DNA of 64,000 bases. It comes from Oceanospirillum beijerinckii DSM 7166. GTDB taxonomy: Bacteria; Pseudomonadota; Gammaproteobacteria; Pseudomonadales; Halomonadaceae. Of this stretch, positions 26,306 to 35,351 are shown piece by piece. Made by a program: the position numbers and the translations under genes. The stretch covers positions 1 to 64,000 of the forward strand of contig NZ_AULT01000022.1 in NCBI RefSeq assembly GCF_000422425.1. Reading direction: 5' to 3'. How positions within the stretch are numbered: the stretch's first letter is position 1; every line of letters begins with the position of its first letter. The notes beneath the pieces were generated by a model. It did not search any database and was not told where the DNA came from. It saw only the letters and a list, made by a program, of their open reading frames with translations.

Positions 26306-26821
26306 ATGAGATTCAGAGCATGGTTATTAAAATGGGGTGTAAGTCTTTGGCCACCGCTATTGGGTGCAGGAATTAGGGTTGAGCAACTGGACAGTGATTT
26401 TAAGTTTGCCCGGGTGCGTATGAAGCTGCGTTGGTTTAACCAAAATCATATGGGCAAGCATTTTGGCGGTTCGCTCTACGCTATGACAGACCCTTTTTAT
26501 GTCTTAATGGTGTCCGAGCGTTTGGGGCGGGATTATGTGGTGTGGGATAAAACGGCATCCATTGACTATCTCAAACCTGGTGATTCCACCGTATGGGCTG
26601 AGTTTCGTTTGCCGCAAGGGTTTATTGATAAGGTAAAAGCCAATACTAAAAACGGCGCTAAGTATCTGCCTGAGTTCGATGTGTTGATTAAAAACAGTTC
26701 AGGGGATGTCGTTGCACGGGTAAAGCGCACCATCTATATCCGGCGCAAGCAAAGCCTCTTGAAGCCTCAAGCTGCGCCGGAGAAAAAACAGGGTCAGACA
26801 ATGGATTCCGCTATATCCTGA
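26306..26821 (+). CDS. DUF4442 protein (hotdog-fold, putative thioesterase)
   Basis: A 171-aa protein with the DUF4442 pattern: MRFRAWLLKWGVSLWPPLLG at the start, then FNQNHMGKHFGGSLYAMTDP, and YLKPGDSTVWAEF. DUF4442 is related to the PaaI/hotdog thioesterase fold; activity is unproven. The 3' end overlaps the convergent ABC ATPase gene by 28 bp. Confidence 0.82.
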   Translation: MRFRAWLLKWGVSLWPPLLGAGIRVEQLDSDFKFARVRMKLRWFNQNHMGKHFGGSLYAMTDPFYVLMVSERLGRDYVVWDKTASIDYLKPGDSTVWAEFRLPQGFIDKVKANTKNGAKYLPEFDVLIKNSSGDVVARVKRTIYIRRKQSLLKPQAAPEKKQGQTMDSAIS

Positions 26822-27867
26822 TCATGCTGTTTAAACAGAATCAAGTGATCGGCTTTCACCTGAATCTTAACCTCATCGCCTACTCTGTACTCCGCATGGC
26901 TGTTAAACAGGGATTCCACGATCTGTCCTGAAGGCAGCCTTAAACGATACAAAATAGAAGAACCGGCAAAGGTGGACTGTTCAACAATAGCCCGAATAGT
27001 GCCATTTGAGCACTCCACAATATCATCTGGACGTAGCAGCACATCCACCTTGGTTCCGTCATCCCACGGATAGGCCCGGTTGCCGGAAATCGTTCCAATT
27101 TCGGTATTTACACTATCATGGCCCGATAGCGTACCGGGTATAAAATAACCCTGGCCGACAAAGTTAGCGACAAAACGGTTACGGGGTTCGTGGTACAGAT
27201 TGTATGGCGTATCCCACTGCTGCAGATGGCCCTGATTTAAGACGCCAACATAGTCCGCCATGGCGAATGCTTCGGTCTGATCGTGAGTAACCAATACACC
27301 ACTAATATCCAGACTTTTCAGAATACGGCGCACTTCCAGACCCAGATGCTTTCTCAGTTCAAAATCCAGATTAGAAAAAGGCTCATCCAGCAGAATCATC
27401 TGGGGGCGCGGTGCCAGAGCCCGTGCCAATGCAACCCTTTGCTGCTGACCACCAGACAGCTCATGGGGGTAGCGGTCCACCAGCTCACGCATGCTGACCA
27501 GATCCAGCATCTCCATCACCCGCTCCTGCTGTACCCGCTTTGCCAGTTTGCGCAGGCCAAAAGCGATATTTTCACCAATCGTCAGATGGGGAAAGAGAGC
27601 ATAATCCTGAAACACCATGCCGATACGGCGCTCTTCGGGCTGTACCTGAGTATTTGGTGCAGAGATCACATCACCATTGAGTTTAATATTGCCCGCATAA
27701 ACAGGATCAAAACCAGCGATAGTACGCAAAAGAGTGGTTTTGCCACAGCCACTGGGGCCTAGCAAGCAACAGATATCACCCTGATTTAAGGAAAAAGAGA
27801 TATCCTGAGTGATGACCAGTTGATCATAGCGACACTCAATGCCTTCAACCTGGAGCAGCGTACTCAT
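26794..27867 (-). CDS. ABC transporter ATP-binding protein, FbpC/PotA-like
   Basis: A 357-aa ATPase of binding-protein-dependent importers. Walker A GPSGCGKTT, Q-loop FQDYALFPHL, signature LSGGQQQR, Walker B MILLDEP and the switch His (VLVTHDQTE) are all present. A C-terminal TOBE-type domain (DVLLRPDDIVE) follows. The sequence is closest to the ferric-iron/thiamine/spermidine class (FbpC, ThiQ, PotA). No permease or binding-protein gene adjoins it, so it probably serves partners encoded elsewhere. Confidence 0.88.
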   Translation of the reverse strand: MSTLLQVEGIECRYDQLVITQDISFSLNQGDICCLLGPSGCGKTTLLRTIAGFDPVYAGNIKLNGDVISAPNTQVQPEERRIGMVFQDYALFPHLTIGENIAFGLRKLAKRVQQERVMEMLDLVSMRELVDRYPHELSGGQQQRVALARALAPRPQMILLDEPFSNLDFELRKHLGLEVRRILKSLDISGVLVTHDQTEAFAMADYVGVLNQGHLQQWDTPYNLYHEPRNRFVANFVGQGYFIPGTLSGHDSVNTEIGTISGNRAYPWDDGTKVDVLLRPDDIVECSNGTIRAIVEQSTFAGSSILYRLRLPSGQIVESLFNSHAEYRVGDEVKIQVKADHLILFKQHDQDIAESIV

Positions 27868-27916
27868 AATGGGGTCCTTGTTTCTGTTCTATGGCCAAAA
27901 CACAGCCTTATGGCAC

Positions 27917-27946
27917 AAAAAAGCCCAGCATAAACTGGGCTTTTTT
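27917..27946 (-). terminator. Terminator of argF (bidirectional)
   Basis: AAAAAAGCCCAG (27917-27928) pairs with CTGGGCTTTTTT (27935-27946). It sits between argF and the ABC ATPase gene, both on the minus strand. Confidence 0.92.
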
Positions 27947-27969
27947 AATGCCTTAGATGCTTGTTACGA

Positions 27970-28884
27970 TTAATTCTCAATTCTGCCTAGAATCAGGAAT
28001 TCAAGCAAGGCTTTCTGTGCATGTAAACGGTTACCCGCTTCCTGCCATACAACGGAGCGCTCATCGTCCAGCATATCTTCGCTGATCTCTTCGCCACGGT
28101 GTGCAGGTAAACAATGCATAAACAGGGCATCAGAAGCCGCGGTATTCATCAGCGCTGGGCTGATCTGATAACCGGCAAAGGCTTTTTCACGTTCCGCCTG
28201 TTCCTCTTCCTGTCCCATAGAAGCCCAGACATCAGTCACGACCAGATGTGCATCCTTGATCGCTTCCTCTGGTGTGCGCACCAGGGTAATACGCTCTTTA
28301 TTGGCTTCCATCAGCTCAGGCATAGGGTCAAAACCCTCAGGACAAGCAATGTTCAGATGAAAACCAAACTGACGGGCTGCATTAATATAGGAGTGGCACA
28401 TATTATTACCATCACCAACCCAGGCTACCGTCTTGCCTTTGATACTGCCGCGCAGCTCAACAAAGGTCTGTACATCAGCCAGCAGTTGACATGGGTGATA
28501 ATCATCGGTGAGTGCATTAATAACCGGAATACTGGAGTATTCAGCAAAGCGCTCAACCGTGGCGTGATCGAAGGTTCGGATCATCACCGCATCAATCATC
28601 TCGGACAGGACGCGTGCACTGTCTTCTACCGGCTCACCACGACCCAGCTGGGTATCACGGGAGGACAGGAAAATAGCGCTGCCGCCAAATTGAGTCATGC
28701 CTGCTTCAAAAGAGACGCGGGTACGGGTGGATGATTTTTCAAAAATCATACCCAGCACTTTGTTTTTCAGAGGTTCATAGATCTCCCCTGCTTTCAGGCC
28801 TTTTTTAATAGTAATGGCCCGGTCAATCACATAATCCAGTTCATCTGGCGTCAGATCCAGAAGGGTCAAAAAATGTCTTGCCAT
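27970..28884 (-). CDS. argF: Ornithine carbamoyltransferase, anabolic
   Basis: Condenses ornithine and carbamoyl phosphate to citrulline in arginine synthesis. The 304-aa sequence has the carbamoyl-phosphate motif SSTRTR, DDYHPCQ, the ornithine-binding region SMG and the catalytic HCLPAHRG. Length is normal. The leader carries a 28-bp perfect palindrome directly before the ribosome site (GGGAGAT). argG is encoded 4.8 kb away. Confidence 0.97.
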   Translation of the reverse strand: MARHFLTLLDLTPDELDYVIDRAITIKKGLKAGEIYEPLKNKVLGMIFEKSSTRTRVSFEAGMTQFGGSAIFLSSRDTQLGRGEPVEDSARVLSEMIDAVMIRTFDHATVERFAEYSSIPVINALTDDYHPCQLLADVQTFVELRGSIKGKTVAWVGDGNNMCHSYINAARQFGFHLNIACPEGFDPMPELMEANKERITLVRTPEEAIKDAHLVVTDVWASMGQEEEQAEREKAFAGYQISPALMNTAASDALFMHCLPAHRGEEISEDMLDDERSVVWQEAGNRLHAQKALLEFLILGRIEN

Positions 28885-28901
28885 GATATCTCCCTAAATA
28901 G

Positions 28902-28929
28902 AAACGGCAGCTTAATTAAGCTGCCGTTT
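28902..28929 (-). promoter_or_regulatory. 28-bp perfect palindrome in the argF leader
   Basis: AAACGGCAGCTTAA followed directly by its reverse complement TTAAGCTGCCGTTT. It ends 17 bases before the argF start codon and abuts the Shine-Dalgarno region. It does not match the ArgR box (AT-rich, TGNATNNNNATNCA). It could be a dimer operator or an mRNA hairpin that affects initiation or stability. Confidence 0.7.
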
Positions 28930-29281
28930 CGGGACCAAAAAATCAAAGCTATAGAGAATTGCTCAGGCTGTCAATGACAATTCAATGAAGAAAGTGGGTA
29001 AGCTGTGTTTTAAAGGCCATTTTAGACCAAAGTAGGTGGATATAATTATCTCGTCGGAAGAAAAAGTTGGCCGATACCCTTGAATTACCGTCATTAAGAC
29101 TTCATTTTTCAAATAAGCGCGTTAAAATTGACCATATTACTCGGTTAATACACAGCGAAACAAAGTTTACCTCTATACCTTCTGAGTCAGGATGCCAGAA
29201 AAAGTATTGCTGACTCTTTAAGGCTTTGGTTTCGCTGTTTATCCATAACCGGTTTTTGCCGTTATATCAAAGGGTTCAATA
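28930..29281. other. Divergent spacer between argF and grxD
   Basis: No gene seen in these 352 bp. The divergent promoters of argF and grxD must lie here. GTTATATCAAAGGG precedes grxD and supplies its ribosome site. Confidence 0.4.
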
Positions 29282-29611
29282 ATGAGCACAACCATCGATA
29301 CCATCAAAGAACAGATTAGCAACAACCCGATCCTGCTGTACATGAAGGGCAACCCTCAAATGCCACAGTGTGGCTTCTCCTCGCAGGCGGTACAGGCGCT
29401 GATGGCGTGTGGTGAAAAGTTTGCTTTTGTTAATATTCTGGATAACCCGGATATCCGCGCCGAACTGCCTAAGTACGCGAACTGGCCAACGTTCCCTCAG
29501 CTGTGGGTGAGCGGTGAGCTGGTCGGTGGTTGTGACATCATTGTAGAGATGTACCAAAACGGTGAACTGCAGACGCTGATCTCTGAAGCTTCTGCTAACG
29601 CGGCATCCTGA
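29282..29611 (+). CDS. grxD: Monothiol glutaredoxin Grx4
   Basis: A 109-aa CGFS-type glutaredoxin; active-site Cys30 in QMPQCGFSSQA. TFPQLWV and GGCDI form the glutathione-binding site. These proteins carry [2Fe-2S] clusters bridged by glutathione and act in Fe-S trafficking rather than disulfide reduction. A peroxiredoxin gene follows 180 bp downstream. Confidence 0.97.
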   Translation: MSTTIDTIKEQISNNPILLYMKGNPQMPQCGFSSQAVQALMACGEKFAFVNILDNPDIRAELPKYANWPTFPQLWVSGELVGGCDIIVEMYQNGELQTLISEASANAAS

Positions 29612-29791
29612 TTTTCAGAGGGTTGATACAGCTTCTTTGAATTAGGCTGAATTAATCCTCAACAAAACAGATTGGCTGGCTATAATTGAGTGGTTTCTAA
29701 AGCATGGAAATCAAATTAAGTCTGGCTGGTCTGTCGGCACTTGCCGAGACTAATTTTACTGTGAACTACCCCAATGATTGGAGAATGAAAA

Positions 29792-30394
29792 ATGGGCGTA
29801 TTGGTTGGAAAAAAAGCTCCTGATTTTACTGCAGCAGCAGTACTGGGCAACGGCGAGATTGTTGATAACTACAACCTGACCGAAGCTCTGAAAGGCAAAT
29901 ACGGTCTGGTATTTTTCTACCCTCTGGACTTCACCTTCGTATGTCCATCCGAGCTGATCGCTCTGGATCACCGCATGGAAGAGTTCAAAGCACGTAACGT
30001 TGAAGTTGTAGCGGTTTCTATCGATTCTCAGTTCTCTCACAACGCATGGCGTAACACTCCGATCAACGAAGGTGGTATCGGTCCTGTTAAGTACACTCTG
30101 GTTGCTGACGTTAAGCACGAAATCTGCCAGGCATACGATGTTGAGCACGATGCGGGTGTTGCATTCCGTGGCGCATTCCTGATCGATCAGGAAGGTAACG
30201 TACGTTCTCAAATTGTTAACGATCTGCCACTGGGTCGTAACATGGACGAGCTGCTGCGTCTGGTTGACGCGCTGCAATTCACTGAAGAGCACGGTGAAGT
30301 TTGTCCAGCGGGCTGGAACAAAGGTGACAAGGGTATGACTGCTTCTCCAGACGGCGTTGCTGCTTACCTGAGCGAAGAGTCTGACAAGCTGTAA
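29792..30394 (+). CDS. Typical 2-Cys peroxiredoxin (AhpC/TSA family)
   Basis: Reduces hydrogen and organic peroxides in the cytoplasm. Peroxidatic Cys51 is in DFTFVCPSE and resolving Cys171 in GEVCPAGW; the C-terminal arm (AYLSEESDKL) is complete. Length 200 aa is typical. Codon use is strongly biased to common codons, suggesting high expression. GGAG lies 8 bases before the ATG. The order with rnt resembles that in pseudomonads. Confidence 0.97.
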   Translation: MGVLVGKKAPDFTAAAVLGNGEIVDNYNLTEALKGKYGLVFFYPLDFTFVCPSELIALDHRMEEFKARNVEVVAVSIDSQFSHNAWRNTPINEGGIGPVKYTLVADVKHEICQAYDVEHDAGVAFRGAFLIDQEGNVRSQIVNDLPLGRNMDELLRLVDALQFTEEHGEVCPAGWNKGDKGMTASPDGVAAYLSEESDKL

Positions 30395-30433
30395 TTTCTG
30401 CCTTTATAAGCAGAATTAACGCTTTTTGACTTA

Positions 30434-30470
30434 GGGTTGTTGGATTGATTTTAAATCGTTTCAACAACCC
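30434..30470 (+). other. Hairpin in the peroxiredoxin 3' UTR
   Basis: GGGTTGTTG pairs exactly with CAACAACCC across a 19-base loop. It precedes the main terminator by a few bases and may protect the 3' end of an abundant message. Confidence 0.5.
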
Positions 30471-30472
30471 AT

Positions 30473-30529
30473 AAAAAAGCCCGATATTGTTTTGGTATGA
30501 ACCATACAATATCGGGCTTTTTATTTTTT
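30473..30529. terminator. Bidirectional terminator between peroxiredoxin and rnt genes
   Basis: AAAAAGCCCGATATTGT pairs perfectly with ACAATATCGGGCTTTTT, with A and T runs outside. It serves both convergent genes. Confidence 0.95.
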
Positions 30530-30570
30530 GCTGCTGTGTGGGTCAGTCAACACTAAATTATCGCAAGATA

Positions 30571-31257
30571 TCAATCTCTTAGACGATGCTGTTCCTGTGC
30601 CGCCAGCTCCCAACCACCCAGCTCTTTCCAGCGATTGACAATCGCACAGAATAGTTCTGCAGTTTTCTCTGTATCATAGCGTGCAGAATGAGCCTGACTG
30701 TTATCAAACTCGATACCTGCAACTTTGCATGCTTTGGCCAGTACAGTTTGCCCATAAGCTAAGCCTGATAATGTTGCAGTATCAAAGCTGGAGAACGGAT
30801 GGAAAGGATTGCGTTTAATGCCACTGCGTTCAGCTGCAGCATTTAAGAACCCCTGATCAAAGCTGGCATTGTGTCCCACCAATACTGCACGGGTACAATC
30901 AAATTCTTTCAAGGCTTTCCGTACCGGCTTAAAAATCTCGCCCAGCGCCTGTTGCTCGCTTTTTGCCATGCTTTTACGAATCGGGTTATCCAGATCTATC
31001 TTGGTAAACTCCAGCGCCGCCTGCTCAATATTGGCACCTTCAAAAGGTTCCACATGACATGAGTAGGTGTTGTAGGGGTGTAGATAACCGTTTTCATCCA
31101 TGGTTAACGTGACCGCGGCGATCTCCAGAAGCGCGTCGGTTTTAGCATTAAAGCCTGCTGTTTCCACGTCAACGACGACAGGCAGAAAGCCCCGAAACCG
31201 GTATGCAAGCGGGTGTTTTTCGTAATAGAAATCCGCTTCAGAGGAAAAAGATTCCAA
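30571..31257 (-). CDS. rnt: Ribonuclease T
   Basis: A 3'-5' exonuclease that trims the 3' ends of tRNAs and other stable RNAs. The 228-aa sequence has the DEDDh exonuclease motifs: VVDVETAGF with Asp and Glu, [11 protein letters not shown], and the final His/Asp in [13 protein letters not shown]. Length and end match RNase T. Located between the peroxiredoxin gene and motY, as in pseudomonads. Confidence 0.96.
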   Translation of the reverse strand: MESFSSEADFYYEKHPLAYRFRGFLPVVVDVETAGFNAKTDALLEIAAVTLTMDENGYLHPYNTYSCHVEPFEGANIEQAALEFTKIDLDNPIRKSMAKSEQQALGEIFKPVRKALKEFDCTRAVLVGHNASFDQGFLNAAAERSGIKRNPFHPFSSFDTATLSGLAYGQTVLAKACKVAGIEFDNSQAHSARYDTEKTAELFCAIVNRWKELGGWELAAQEQHRLRD

Positions 31258-31505
31258 GGCTTTTTGCTCCCTTACTATTTAACAGAAACGTTTAAACAAA
31301 AGCGTTAACAATGATGTGCCCTTTATTCTGTGCATTTGTTAAATAAATATTAGATAAATAACCGTATTAGCACGTCGAATAAAAACTTCAGCGGCAGATG
31401 GTAACTGATTCAAAATCACCTTCATAGGTTCTGACGCTTAAAGTTTTGAGTTTGCCGGTGGAAGTGGCAAAATAGAGCTCTTACGAATCAAGGAGATCCG
31501 GGTCA

Positions 31506-32456
31506 ATGGCATTGTTTAAGCAGCTGAGAAAATTGGTTAGCTCGCTGGTTCCTGTGGTTGGAAGTGTAGTCACAGGAAGCGCGCTGATATCGGGTGTAGC
31601 TCATGCCGCCAACTATGGCGCAGGTATCGAAGATAGCCAATGGGAGGCCACGGAACCATCCAAGTTATATTGTGAGCTCTGGCATGAAATTCCAGGCATG
31701 GGCACCGCGCGCTTCACCCATCGTTCCGGTGAAGATGTCGAATTTTTCCTGGAGCCCAAAGGCCAACCGCTAAGAAAAGGTAAAGCAGAACTGATCGCTA
31801 TGCCTGCCGAGTGGCAACCGGGTATGCCACCGTTGGATATCGGCAAGGTTGATGTGCAACAGGGTGAAGCGGGTGTACGTATCGGTTCAGAGCAGACCCA
31901 TCTGATGATCGACGCTCTGGGTCGTGGTATGAACCCAACGTTCCTGCAGGAACCCAGCGATAAACGTTTTGCCCAGATTCGTGGTCATATCAGTGCGCTG
32001 AAATTCCAGAAAGCCTATCGCAAATATATCGATTGTGCCGGTGAACTGCTGCCTGTGAACTATGACCAGATCGGTCGCTCAGTGGTATATTTCCCTGGTG
32101 GTGGTTTTGCTCTGACCAACAAAGATCGTGATCTACTGGATCTGATTGTGCGTTATATCAATGCCGATGACACCGTAAAGTATATCTATCTGGATGGTCA
32201 CTCCGACAGTTACGGCTCCCGTCGTGATAACCGTAAGCTATCCAAAGAGCGTACCGATGCCGTGCTGAACTATCTGCTGGATATTGGTGTGAATGAGGCG
32301 ATGATTACGGCGCGCTATCATGGTGAGCGTTATCCTATCGTTCCCAATACAACAAAAGCGAATCGAGCCAAGAACCGACGGGTAACGATTCGACTTGAGC
32401 GCTCGAATCGCTCGGATGGAGCACTGGATCTGCGTCCAGCTAAGATCGATCGCTAG
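31506..32456 (+). CDS. motY: Sodium-type flagellar protein MotY
   Basis: Periplasmic T-ring protein of polar flagella that helps hold the PomA/PomB-type stator. The 316-aa precursor has a long signal peptide ending near HAANYG. It continues with the MotY N-domain (SKLYCELWHEIPGMGTARF) and a C-terminal OmpA-like peptidoglycan-binding domain (YIYLDGHSDSYGSRRDN, LSKERTDAVLNYL, NRAKNRRVTI). It indicates polar flagellar motility although no other flagellar gene is in the window. Confidence 0.95.
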   Translation: MALFKQLRKLVSSLVPVVGSVVTGSALISGVAHAANYGAGIEDSQWEATEPSKLYCELWHEIPGMGTARFTHRSGEDVEFFLEPKGQPLRKGKAELIAMPAEWQPGMPPLDIGKVDVQQGEAGVRIGSEQTHLMIDALGRGMNPTFLQEPSDKRFAQIRGHISALKFQKAYRKYIDCAGELLPVNYDQIGRSVVYFPGGGFALTNKDRDLLDLIVRYINADDTVKYIYLDGHSDSYGSRRDNRKLSKERTDAVLNYLLDIGVNEAMITARYHGERYPIVPNTTKANRAKNRRVTIRLERSNRSDGALDLRPAKIDR

Positions 32457-32493
32457 AGACAACGCTATCCTCAGCCTTCAACCCAAGGCATTA

Positions 32494-32520
32494 GCCAGTG
32501 AAAAAGTGGTTTTCACTGGC
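32494..32520 (+). other. Hairpin after motY
   Basis: GCCAGTGAAAA pairs with TTTTCACTGGC around AGTGG. A T-run does not follow, so termination by this hairpin alone is uncertain. Confidence 0.55.
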
Positions 32521-32575
32521 TAGCCTGCTTCATTGCAGCGCTTATTGGGTTTATACTACGCCTCAAAATTGAAAA

Positions 32576-32680
32576 GAGTCTTCGCTAAGGCGAGGCTTCT
32601 GACCAATTCGAACACGGAGCGGCTATCTCAGCAGACTCAACAAACCTTATTGGAGTCTGTCACGGATAGCCGTTTATCGT
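32576..32680 (+). promoter_or_regulatory. Structured leader upstream of argG
   Basis: A two-tier hairpin: CGGCTATC (32620-32627) with GATAGCCG (32665-32672), and inside it CAGACTC (32632-32638) with GAGTCTG (32653-32659), separated by a small internal loop (TCAG/TCACG). A short hairpin TCGC-taag-GCGA precedes it at 32582. Together they lie about 90 bp before the argG start. A 65-codon TTG-started frame also covers the area but has no ribosome site; I read the region as RNA structure. Confidence 0.5.
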
Positions 32681-32764
32681 TGTCGCAATTTCAGCTTTTA
32701 CAAAAAACGTTTCTTTCGGCCCGACTATAAGTCTGGGTTGATTTGAGTCAGCGTGGAGCAACAA

Positions 32765-33991
32765 ATGTCAGATATTAAAAAGGTGGTACTGGCCTACTCT
32801 GGTGGTCTGGATACGTCTGTAATCGTGCGTTGGTTACAGGATGAATACAATGCCGAGGTTGTAACTTTTACGGCAGACCTGGGTCAGGGTGAAGAAGTAG
32901 AACCAGCGCGTGCGAAAGCCGAAGCACTGGGTGTAAAAGAGATCTACATCGAAGACCTGCGTGAAGAGTTTGTCCGTGACTTCGTATTCCCGATGTTCCG
33001 TGCGAACACCATCTACGAAGGTGAGTACCTGCTGGGCACCTCTATCGCACGTCCTCTGATCGCTAAGCGTCTGATCGAAATTGCGAACGAGACAGGTGCA
33101 GATGCCATCTCTCACGGTGCAACCGGTAAAGGCAACGACCAGGTACGTTTCGAACTGGGTGCTTACGCACTGAAACCAGGCGTTCACGTCATTGCACCAT
33201 GGCGTGAGTGGGATCTGACGTCCCGTGAAACCCTGATGAAGTACTGTGAAGATCACAACATTCCTGTTGATTTCTCCAACAAGAAGAAGAAATCTCCGTA
33301 CTCCATGGATGCTAACCTGCTGCACATCTCCTACGAAGGCGACATCCTGGAAGATCCTTGGCAGGAAGCCGAAGCTGATATGTGGCGTTGGTCCGTATCT
33401 CCAGAGGAAGCGCCAGATGAAGCGACTTACCTGGAGCTGACCTACGAAAAAGGCGACATCGTAGCCATCAATGGCGAGAAGATGAGCCCTGCCACTGTTC
33501 TGGAATACCTGAACAAAGTGGGTGGTGAGAACGGTGTAGGTCGTCTGGATATCGTAGAAAACCGCTTCGTAGGCATGAAGTCTCGTGGTTGTTACGAAAC
33601 CCCAGGGGGCACCATCATGCTGCGTGCTCACCGCGCGATCGAGTCCATCACACTGGACCGTGAAGCGGCACACCTGAAAGATGAGCTGATGCCGCGTTAC
33701 GCGAAGATCATCTACAACGGTTTCTGGTGGTCTGAAGAGCGTAAGATGCTGCAGAAGATGATCGACGAATCCCAGAAAGTTGTAAACGGTGACGTTCGCC
33801 TGAAACTGTACAAGGGTAACGTAATCGTTGTTGGCCGTCGTTCTGACGACAGCCTGTTCGACGAGAACATCGCAACCTTCGAAGACGATGCAGGTTCATA
33901 CGACCAGAAAGACGCAGCAGGCTTTATCAAGCTGAATGCACTGCGTATGCGCATCGCTGCAAGCAAAGGCCGTAATCTGCTGGACGACTAA
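32765..33991 (+). CDS. argG: Argininosuccinate synthase
   Basis: Joins citrulline and aspartate with ATP to argininosuccinate. The 408-aa sequence has the ATP-pyrophosphatase loop [30 protein letters not shown] and the conserved end [13 protein letters not shown] start at ATG 32765, with GGAG 7 bases upstream; the longer frame begins at a GTG within that ribosome site. Codon use is highly biased, suggesting strong expression. Confidence 0.97.
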   Translation: MSDIKKVVLAYSGGLDTSVIVRWLQDEYNAEVVTFTADLGQGEEVEPARAKAEALGVKEIYIEDLREEFVRDFVFPMFRANTIYEGEYLLGTSIARPLIAKRLIEIANETGADAISHGATGKGNDQVRFELGAYALKPGVHVIAPWREWDLTSRETLMKYCEDHNIPVDFSNKKKKSPYSMDANLLHISYEGDILEDPWQEAEADMWRWSVSPEEAPDEATYLELTYEKGDIVAINGEKMSPATVLEYLNKVGGENGVGRLDIVENRFVGMKSRGCYETPGGTIMLRAHRAIESITLDREAAHLKDELMPRYAKIIYNGFWWSEERKMLQKMIDESQKVVNGDVRLKLYKGNVIVVGRRSDDSLFDENIATFEDDAGSYDQKDAAGFIKLNALRMRIAASKGRNLLDD

Positions 33992-34016
33992 TCTCCAGAC
34001 TGATTATTGCTAACTG

Positions 34017-34071
34017 CAAAAAAACCGCTTGAGGGTATGTTTTTTATAAACAGCCCTAAGCGGTTTTTTTA
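34017..34071 (+). terminator. Terminator of argG
   Basis: AAAACCGCTTGAGGG pairs with GCCCTAAGCGGTTTT with small mismatches, followed by seven T. Confidence 0.9.
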
Positions 34072-34163
34072 TGGATGCGTGCACAGCAACTCACCCACAC
34101 TATCCTGATATCTTGCCCGCTCAATAATATAGCACTTGCCAAGCCTCTGGCATCAAGCGACCA

Positions 34164-34853
34164 CTACCGACGGAACACCGTGATCCATCGGCCCAGGTTT
34201 AACAAGCTGGCCAGCGAGGCCGCGACATAGGTCAGCGCCGCCGCCTTGAGAATTTTCTCCGCATGCTCCAGATCACCGTCGTGCAAATAGTCGCCTTCCT
34301 TCAGGATCGGCAGCGCCTTGCCATAACTGGCATCGAACTCAACCGGAAGGGTCATCAGGTGCACCAAGGCACCTAGTGCCATTGAAACAACGCCAATCAT
34401 TATCGTAAGCGCTCCCGCCTGCGGCAGGCGGGTTAACATTAGAACAAGCGGAGCAGCCACCAGCATCACACCAGCAATACGCTCACCGATCACGGCAGCC
34501 TTTACGAGTTTCTGCCCGGCCAAGAACAAGGACTCGCCACGTGAATCCTGAATGGCATGCCCCACCTCATGGGCGGCTACAGTCACGGCTGTCAGTGAGT
34601 ATCCTGTATAATTGTCTGGTGTCAGACGCACAGTCTTAGCGACCGGATCATAGTGATCACCAACAGAGGTTTCCTCTACCCCGACGTCGCTCAGACCGAA
34701 GCGGTCCAGCAGGTGGCGCGCAAGTTCACCACCACTTCCCCGATTGCGGTAGCGATCAGCTGGCTGCCTGTACTTTTCCATCACATGCTTAACCCACAGG
34801 CTCGGCAGGAAGACGCATATCGCGACTATGAGTAATATGACTATCCAGAACAT
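34164..34853 (-). CDS. Membrane zinc metallopeptidase, YugP type
   Basis: A 229-aa inner-membrane protein of the neutral zinc metallopeptidase family (Zn_peptidase_2). It begins with a transmembrane helix (FWIVILLIVAICVFLPSLWV), and carries the zinc motif AHEVGHAIQD in which His and Glu are catalytic. Two further hydrophobic segments follow (IAGVMLVAAPLVLML, LTIMIGVVSMALGALVHLM). FDASYGKALPIL after them is another conserved block. Physiological substrate unknown. It flanks the cassette island. Confidence 0.88.
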   Translation of the reverse strand: MFWIVILLIVAICVFLPSLWVKHVMEKYRQPADRYRNRGSGGELARHLLDRFGLSDVGVEETSVGDHYDPVAKTVRLTPDNYTGYSLTAVTVAAHEVGHAIQDSRGESLFLAGQKLVKAAVIGERIAGVMLVAAPLVLMLTRLPQAGALTIMIGVVSMALGALVHLMTLPVEFDASYGKALPILKEGDYLHDGDLEHAEKILKAAALTYVAASLASLLNLGRWITVFRR

Positions 34854-35042
34854 TTTAATCAGCCTGTATTAAGCATTTGTGTGACTGGTAAATATTGTAC
34901 GCATAGAAACGAAAAGCAGATGTTTGCCGACAATGGCCCTGCTTCAGAATGCAGCCTAAACCAGCTTTCCGCAGACCACTTTCACCACCAAAAACCACCG
35001 CATACCAAAAAGGCCACGCGGCATGAACCCCACTTGAACGCC

Positions 35043-35071
35043 TTGTTACATGCTTGCATCACACCTATAAT
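35043..35071 (+). promoter_or_regulatory. Sigma70-type promoter of ccdAB
   Basis: TTGTTA (35043-35048), 17-bp spacer, TATAAT (35066-35071). The -35 lies in CGCCTTGTTACATGC, which looks like an attC R' half-site. Confidence 0.8.
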
Positions 35072-35072
35072 T

Positions 35073-35095
35073 TATGCGCACACACAATACGCATA
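35073..35095 (+). promoter_or_regulatory. Candidate operator of ccdAB
   Basis: Inverted repeat TATGCG-N11-CGCATA placed directly after the -10 element and 10 bases before ccdA. Antitoxins such as CcdA repress their own operon through palindromes in this position, so autoregulation is likely. Confidence 0.6.
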
Positions 35096-35105
35096 GGATG
35101 CCATC

Positions 35106-35351
35106 ATGAGAAACGCATACAACACACAAGCACCAAAGAAAGCTACAAACTTAAGCCTAAACAGTGAGTTACTTGCTGAGGCTAAACGCTTAAATATAAA
35201 CCTTTCGGCAACAATGGAAAAGGCACTTGAGAAAGAAGTGAGTCAACGCCTTAAAGCTGAATGGTTAGAGCAAAATGCTGATGCCATTAACGCCTGCAAC
35301 GAGCTAACCGAAAACCACGGACTATTTTCTGATTCTTACCGAGTATTCTAA
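35106..35351 (+). CDS. ccdA: Type II antitoxin CcdA
   Basis: An 81-aa antitoxin that neutralises CcdB. The N-terminal ribbon-helix-helix DNA-binding part (KKATNLSLNSELLAEAKRL) is followed by the disordered toxin-binding tail ending WLEQNADAINACNEL ... GLFSDSYRVF, the standard CcdA C-terminal pattern. It overlaps ccdB by one base (TAATG), so the pair is translationally coupled. The sequence recalls copies carried in Vibrio integron cassettes. Confidence 0.93.
   Translation: MRNAYNTQAPKKATNLSLNSELLAEAKRLNINLSATMEKALEKEVSQRLKAEWLEQNADAINACNELTENHGLFSDSYRVF

Noticed and set aside
32533-32730. 65-codon TTG-started frame before argG
   Set aside because: No Shine-Dalgarno and no recognisable product; the region is better explained by paired RNA stems.
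35020-35053. A fourth attC site upstream of ccdA
   Set aside because: Only an R'-like half (TTGTTACATGC) is seen; the potential partner GCATGAAC would give a 33-bp site, too short for attC. No L'' partner was found.
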